Assembly: GCA_964585305.1 (NCBI GenBank)
Contig: CAZPDM010000001.1
Span: forward strand, 1 to 64,000
DNA from: CAZPDM01 sp964585305
GTDB lineage: Bacteria; Planctomycetota; Uabimicrobiia; Uabimicrobiales; JABWCH01
Direction: 5' to 3'
DNA: 64,000 bases
Below are positions 61,642-64,000 of the stretch, piece after piece. The position numbers were made by a program, and so were the translations under genes. Each line of letters starts with the position of its first letter. Position 1 is the stretch's first letter. The notes beneath the pieces were generated by a model that had not been told where the DNA came from, searched no databases, and saw only the letters and a program-made list of their open reading frames with translations.

Positions 61642-62289
61642 TTATCCTAGAATCCAATAATACAACCAAGCAAAAACTTCTCTCATAATGAAATAAGGTT
61701 TTTTTGTAAGAAAGTAGCTTTCTTGACAAGAAATTGGAATAATATCAAGTCCCGCTCGATCGCAAAAAAGTTGGATTCGAGCAAGATGATAATCATGACT
61801 GACCATTTGAATTTTCTTCCAGCCGTATTTTTCTGCGAGCATTTTAGCCTGACGAACAGTTTCTTTTGTATTCGTTCCTTGCTCATCTAAGATAATTGCA
61901 AGATCTGGAATATTTTTTTGAAGAGCTATTTTTTTCATTGCTTGAGGTTCACTACAAGGAGCATACTGGGATTTTCCACCTGAAAACACAAGCAATTTAG
62001 TTTGTTTTTCTTGATATAAAAGACAAGCTGTATTGGTACGATCGTATAGAGCATCAGATGGCTGACCATTTGAAAAAACTGCTGCACCAAATACAATTGT
62101 TGCATCACTTTGAATAGGTTCGTTGATTTCGTTATATGGTGTGCCAAAACTCAAAATATGGAATAATATTCCTAAAAAAATAATCCCTGAAGAAATTATA
62201 ATTCCCAGGCAAAAAATTTTTAATTTTATATTCCAAAACTTTTTTAAAGTTAAAATAATGTAGAAGCTGCTAGTCTTCATTATCTTCAT
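61642..62289 (-). CDS. YdcF/SanA/ElyC-like DUF218 protein
   Basis: A 215-residue protein with one N-terminal membrane segment (FCLGIIISSGIIFLGILFHIL) and a DUF218 domain outside. Family motifs: IVFGAAVFSNGQPSDALYDR, LLVFSGGKSQY, ILDEQGTNTKET, QMVSHDYHLARIQ. Homologues SanA and ElyC act in envelope integrity and peptidoglycan or lipid-carrier metabolism. It overlaps the truD 3' end by 20 bases, which implies translational coupling. Confidence 0.9.
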   Translation of the reverse strand: MKIMKTSSFYIILTLKKFWNIKLKIFCLGIIISSGIIFLGILFHILSFGTPYNEINEPIQSDATIVFGAAVFSNGQPSDALYDRTNTACLLYQEKQTKLLVFSGGKSQYAPCSEPQAMKKIALQKNIPDLAIILDEQGTNTKETVRQAKMLAEKYGWKKIQMVSHDYHLARIQLFCDRAGLDIIPISCQESYFLTKKPYFIMREVFAWLYYWILG

Positions 62290-63508
62290 TATCTTCGTCT
62301 TCCCAAAGTTCTGGACGATCCAGTTGAGTTTTCATAATTTCAGATAAAACAACTGTTGCATAGCATCCTTTAGGTAATGTTAAGGATAATAAGATTCCAT
62401 CAGGATTAGGTTGCCAACTAATTTGACCAAAAAAACGATAAGAGCGACGTTCACCTTTGTAATGGAAAGCACGGAATTCTTCCAGTTGAACATTTTCTTG
62501 CTGTAAAAGGACTTGTTCTATTTCTGACTGTTTTCCTTGTGGTTGAATCATTTTATAGCCAAACATTGGGCCAGTCGGAGATATTTCTTTTTTATCACAA
62601 CGTTCTTGCTCTTTAGCTAAGTCTTCTACACGAAAAACTGCTTGTCCAGGATGTTTCATTGCTAAATCTCCTAGCCAAAGTTTATCAATTTCATAAAGTC
62701 GTTGTGCTAAAGTTAAATTAAATAAATAAGATTGATATGCGGATACATAAAACGCTTTAATTTTCTTATGAATACGATCAACTGCTTGTTCAGCAGGGAT
62801 ATGGTTGGCTAAAGATCGAAGCAAAAATTTCTCTGTAGTAAAACTGTTTGGTATTACTTCTAATGCTTCTTTATATTTTTTTTCTCGGAAAAATTGTTTG
62901 GCTTCTTTTAATCGCTCGCTATCTTCAATATGATCTTCACTAAGAAGATAGTATAATATTTCTTGTACTTTATTTTGCAATAAAGCTCTGCCAAGCCAGT
63001 GAGTATTATTTTGATTACCAAATCGCTGAGGTCCGTAATAATTAGGAATTCCTTTTGTTTGCAAGATTTTTGCAATTTCCGGAAGATTTTTTTGCCATGT
63101 TTCGTGTGGATTCCGTACTAAAATTTCAAAACTATTTCCTCGTAAATGTCCAATTCTAATCTTATTAGAATGTTGTTGTACTTGTAAGATTCTTGCATTA
63201 TATAGCTCTAAAGAGTTAAGATAAGATTGAACAGAAATTGGAACAGAAAAATATTGTTGTGTAATTGCATGGCAGTCTTTAATGCCAGCATAACCAATAG
63301 TATGTGGAGATAAATGTAGAGTGCGTGCTAATTGTTGGAGAACATCGTAAGTAGTAATTCCACTTTTTTCTACTAATAATAATAAATGTTCTCCTTGCCC
63401 ACTTGCTGGGTAAGCAGGGATTTCAACTACCTTAAAATCTTCTGGTTGTTGTTTTATTTTTCCACCAATTCCAGGAATTTCCTCTGTAAGATATGGCAAT
63501 TGTTTCAC
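62270..63508 (-). CDS. truD: tRNA pseudouridine(13) synthase TruD
   Basis: About 412 residues. TruD makes pseudouridine at position 13 of tRNA. Visible motifs: KQQPEDFKVVEIP near the start, HTIGYAGIKDCHAITQQYFS with the catalytic aspartate, GNSFEILVRN, IPNYYGPQRFG, and AYQSYLFNLTLA. The tail is a run of Glu/Asp/Asn codons. I start it at GTG 63508, which follows AAAGGACATATA; a TTG at 63535 has no ribosome site and overlaps the upstream gene. The next gene overlaps by 20 bases. Confidence 0.95.
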   Translation of the reverse strand: MKQLPYLTEEIPGIGGKIKQQPEDFKVVEIPAYPASGQGEHLLLLVEKSGITTYDVLQQLARTLHLSPHTIGYAGIKDCHAITQQYFSVPISVQSYLNSLELYNARILQVQQHSNKIRIGHLRGNSFEILVRNPHETWQKNLPEIAKILQTKGIPNYYGPQRFGNQNNTHWLGRALLQNKVQEILYYLLSEDHIEDSERLKEAKQFFREKKYKEALEVIPNSFTTEKFLLRSLANHIPAEQAVDRIHKKIKAFYVSAYQSYLFNLTLAQRLYEIDKLWLGDLAMKHPGQAVFRVEDLAKEQERCDKKEISPTGPMFGYKMIQPQGKQSEIEQVLLQQENVQLEEFRAFHYKGERRSYRFFGQISWQPNPDGILLSLTLPKGCYATVVLSEIMKTQLDRPELWEDEDNEDNED

Positions 63509-63522
63509 TATATGTCCTTTGA

Positions 63523-63906
63523 CTATTTTTGCCAAAAGAATTTAAATCCTGTATTTCCTTTAACACTTTTAACTGCTTTATCTTGATCAGGAAATATTTC
63601 AAACATTTTATCAAGTTTGGTAATTTTGAAAACTTGTAGAATATTATTTTTAATATTACAGAGTAACATTTTCCCACTGGAAAGTTTTACAGCTTTATAA
63701 ATTTTCACCAATCGTCCTAAAACTGCACTTGATAAATAATCTACATTAGTAAAATTTATGATCAGATTTATTTTTTCCTTAGCTTTAACTATATTTTCTA
63801 ATTCATCACCAATTTCTTTAATACTAGTTTCATCAAGAATAGCAACATCTGTAAAACTTACGACGACAACATTTCCATCTTCGACAATTCTTAATTTATT
63901 GTTCAT
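63523..63906 (-). CDS. STAS-domain anti-sigma factor antagonist
   Basis: A 127-residue single STAS domain protein of the SpoIIAA/RsbV type. The expected phosphorylation segment is NVDYLSSAVLGRLVKIYKA (about residues 54-72), with the serine pair in place. Such proteins bind an anti-sigma kinase; no such kinase gene is adjacent. It is the first gene of the minus-strand run and has a good promoter (63942-63970). The start follows GGAAACTTTTGT. Confidence 0.93.
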   Translation of the reverse strand: MNNKLRIVEDGNVVVVSFTDVAILDETSIKEIGDELENIVKAKEKINLIINFTNVDYLSSAVLGRLVKIYKAVKLSSGKMLLCNIKNNILQVFKITKLDKMFEIFPDQDKAVKSVKGNTGFKFFWQK

Positions 63907-63941
63907 ACAAAAGTTTCCATTTAAAATTTATTATTTTTTAG

Positions 63942-63970
63942 TTATAAAAAACATAACAATTGGATGTCAA
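63942..63970 (-). promoter_or_regulatory. Promoter of the STAS-truD gene run
   Basis: On the minus strand TTGACA (63970-63965) and TTATAA (63947-63942) are separated by exactly 17 bases. The -35 lies within the repeated tail motif TTGGATGTCAAA. Confidence 0.75.
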
Positions 63971-63998
63971 ATATATAGTTGGCATATTTTTTAGTCCA
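63956..63998. repeat. Interspersed element tail, copy 3 (partial)
   Basis: CAATTGGATGTCAAA and TAGTTGGCATATTTTTTAG with TCCA match the tail of copy 2 (53857-53897) closely. The hairpin part is absent on the left; the window ends at 64000, so continuation to the right cannot be judged. Confidence 0.75.
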
Positions 63999-64000
63999 TT

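Noticed and set aside
62270..63535. TTG start of truD at 63535
   Set aside because: It lacks a ribosome site and overlaps the upstream STAS gene, while GTG 63508 follows AAAGGA at good distance.

Overview
This 64 kb window looks like part of a low-GC, Gram-negative bacterial chromosome. The gene content suggests a member of the PVC group, most likely Planctomycetota-like: several Ser/Thr kinases fused to formylglycine-generating-enzyme (FGE/SUMF1) folds, a Calx-beta/delta-60 giant surface protein, HEAT and TPR lipoproteins, a CcsA protein with a long periplasmic N-terminus, and an EndoQ-UvrD fusion. This placement is inferred from gene families only; no rRNA gene is present to test it.

Region 1 (1-5.4 kb) is a two-gene defence-type operon that is visibly more GC-rich than the rest. 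It encodes a DUF1156/COG1743 adenine-specific DNA methylase (5' end outside the window) and a DUF499/COG1483 ATPase. Region 2 (5.4-12.7 kb) is an accessory island in which every gene lies on the minus strand. It is a mosaic of repeats: a ~209 bp terminator-plus-structured element (two copies), a 386 bp leader/N-terminus block (two full copies and one fragment), a recurrent 3'-end remnant (four copies), and a ~587 bp duplication carrying an identical DUF6998-type gene. Between them sit a Vsr/DUF559-type endonuclease with a DNA-binding-like N-terminus, an Mrr type IV restriction enzyme, DUF3788 and DUF2971 proteins, and a Cys-rich repeat protein. The best reading is a tandem array of one endonuclease gene family whose bodies have been replaced by unrelated cassette genes. 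This is the most unusual part of the window.

Region 3 (12.7-32 kb) is mostly core metabolism and envelope: acylphosphatase, FadE-type acyl-CoA dehydrogenase, a sulfur/redox group (two YeeE/YedE half-transporters, a 1-Cys-type peroxiredoxin, a NifX-like protein), a TIGR03960-type radical SAM protein, CcsA, RNase HIII, the giant Calx-beta/delta-60 protein, a HEAT lipoprotein, an NDP-sugar epimerase, a TlpA-like thioredoxin and a methyltransferase. Region 4 (32-48 kb) holds large modular proteins: a ubiquitin-like/MshEN protein with tandem acidic repeats, an EndoQ-UvrD fusion interrupted by a 100-N assembly gap inside an 18-residue tandem repeat, a pseudokinase-FGE protein, lipoproteins, RuvC, an SLBB lipoprotein, and two Ser/Thr kinases. 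Region 5 (48-64 kb) holds a phasin-like gene with a palindromic promoter, a MEDS/PAS/GAF histidine kinase with its response regulator, SppA, a large TPR lipoprotein, and a seven-gene minus-strand run (STAS, TruD, YdcF/SanA-like, SpoIVB S55-like, Dus, THEP1-like NTPase, AroQ).

Transcription units are sharply delimited by strong, often bidirectional hairpin terminators. An interspersed ~110 bp inverted-repeat element occurs at 12.5 kb and 53.8 kb, and its tail recurs at the right edge of the window, where it carries a good promoter for the STAS gene.
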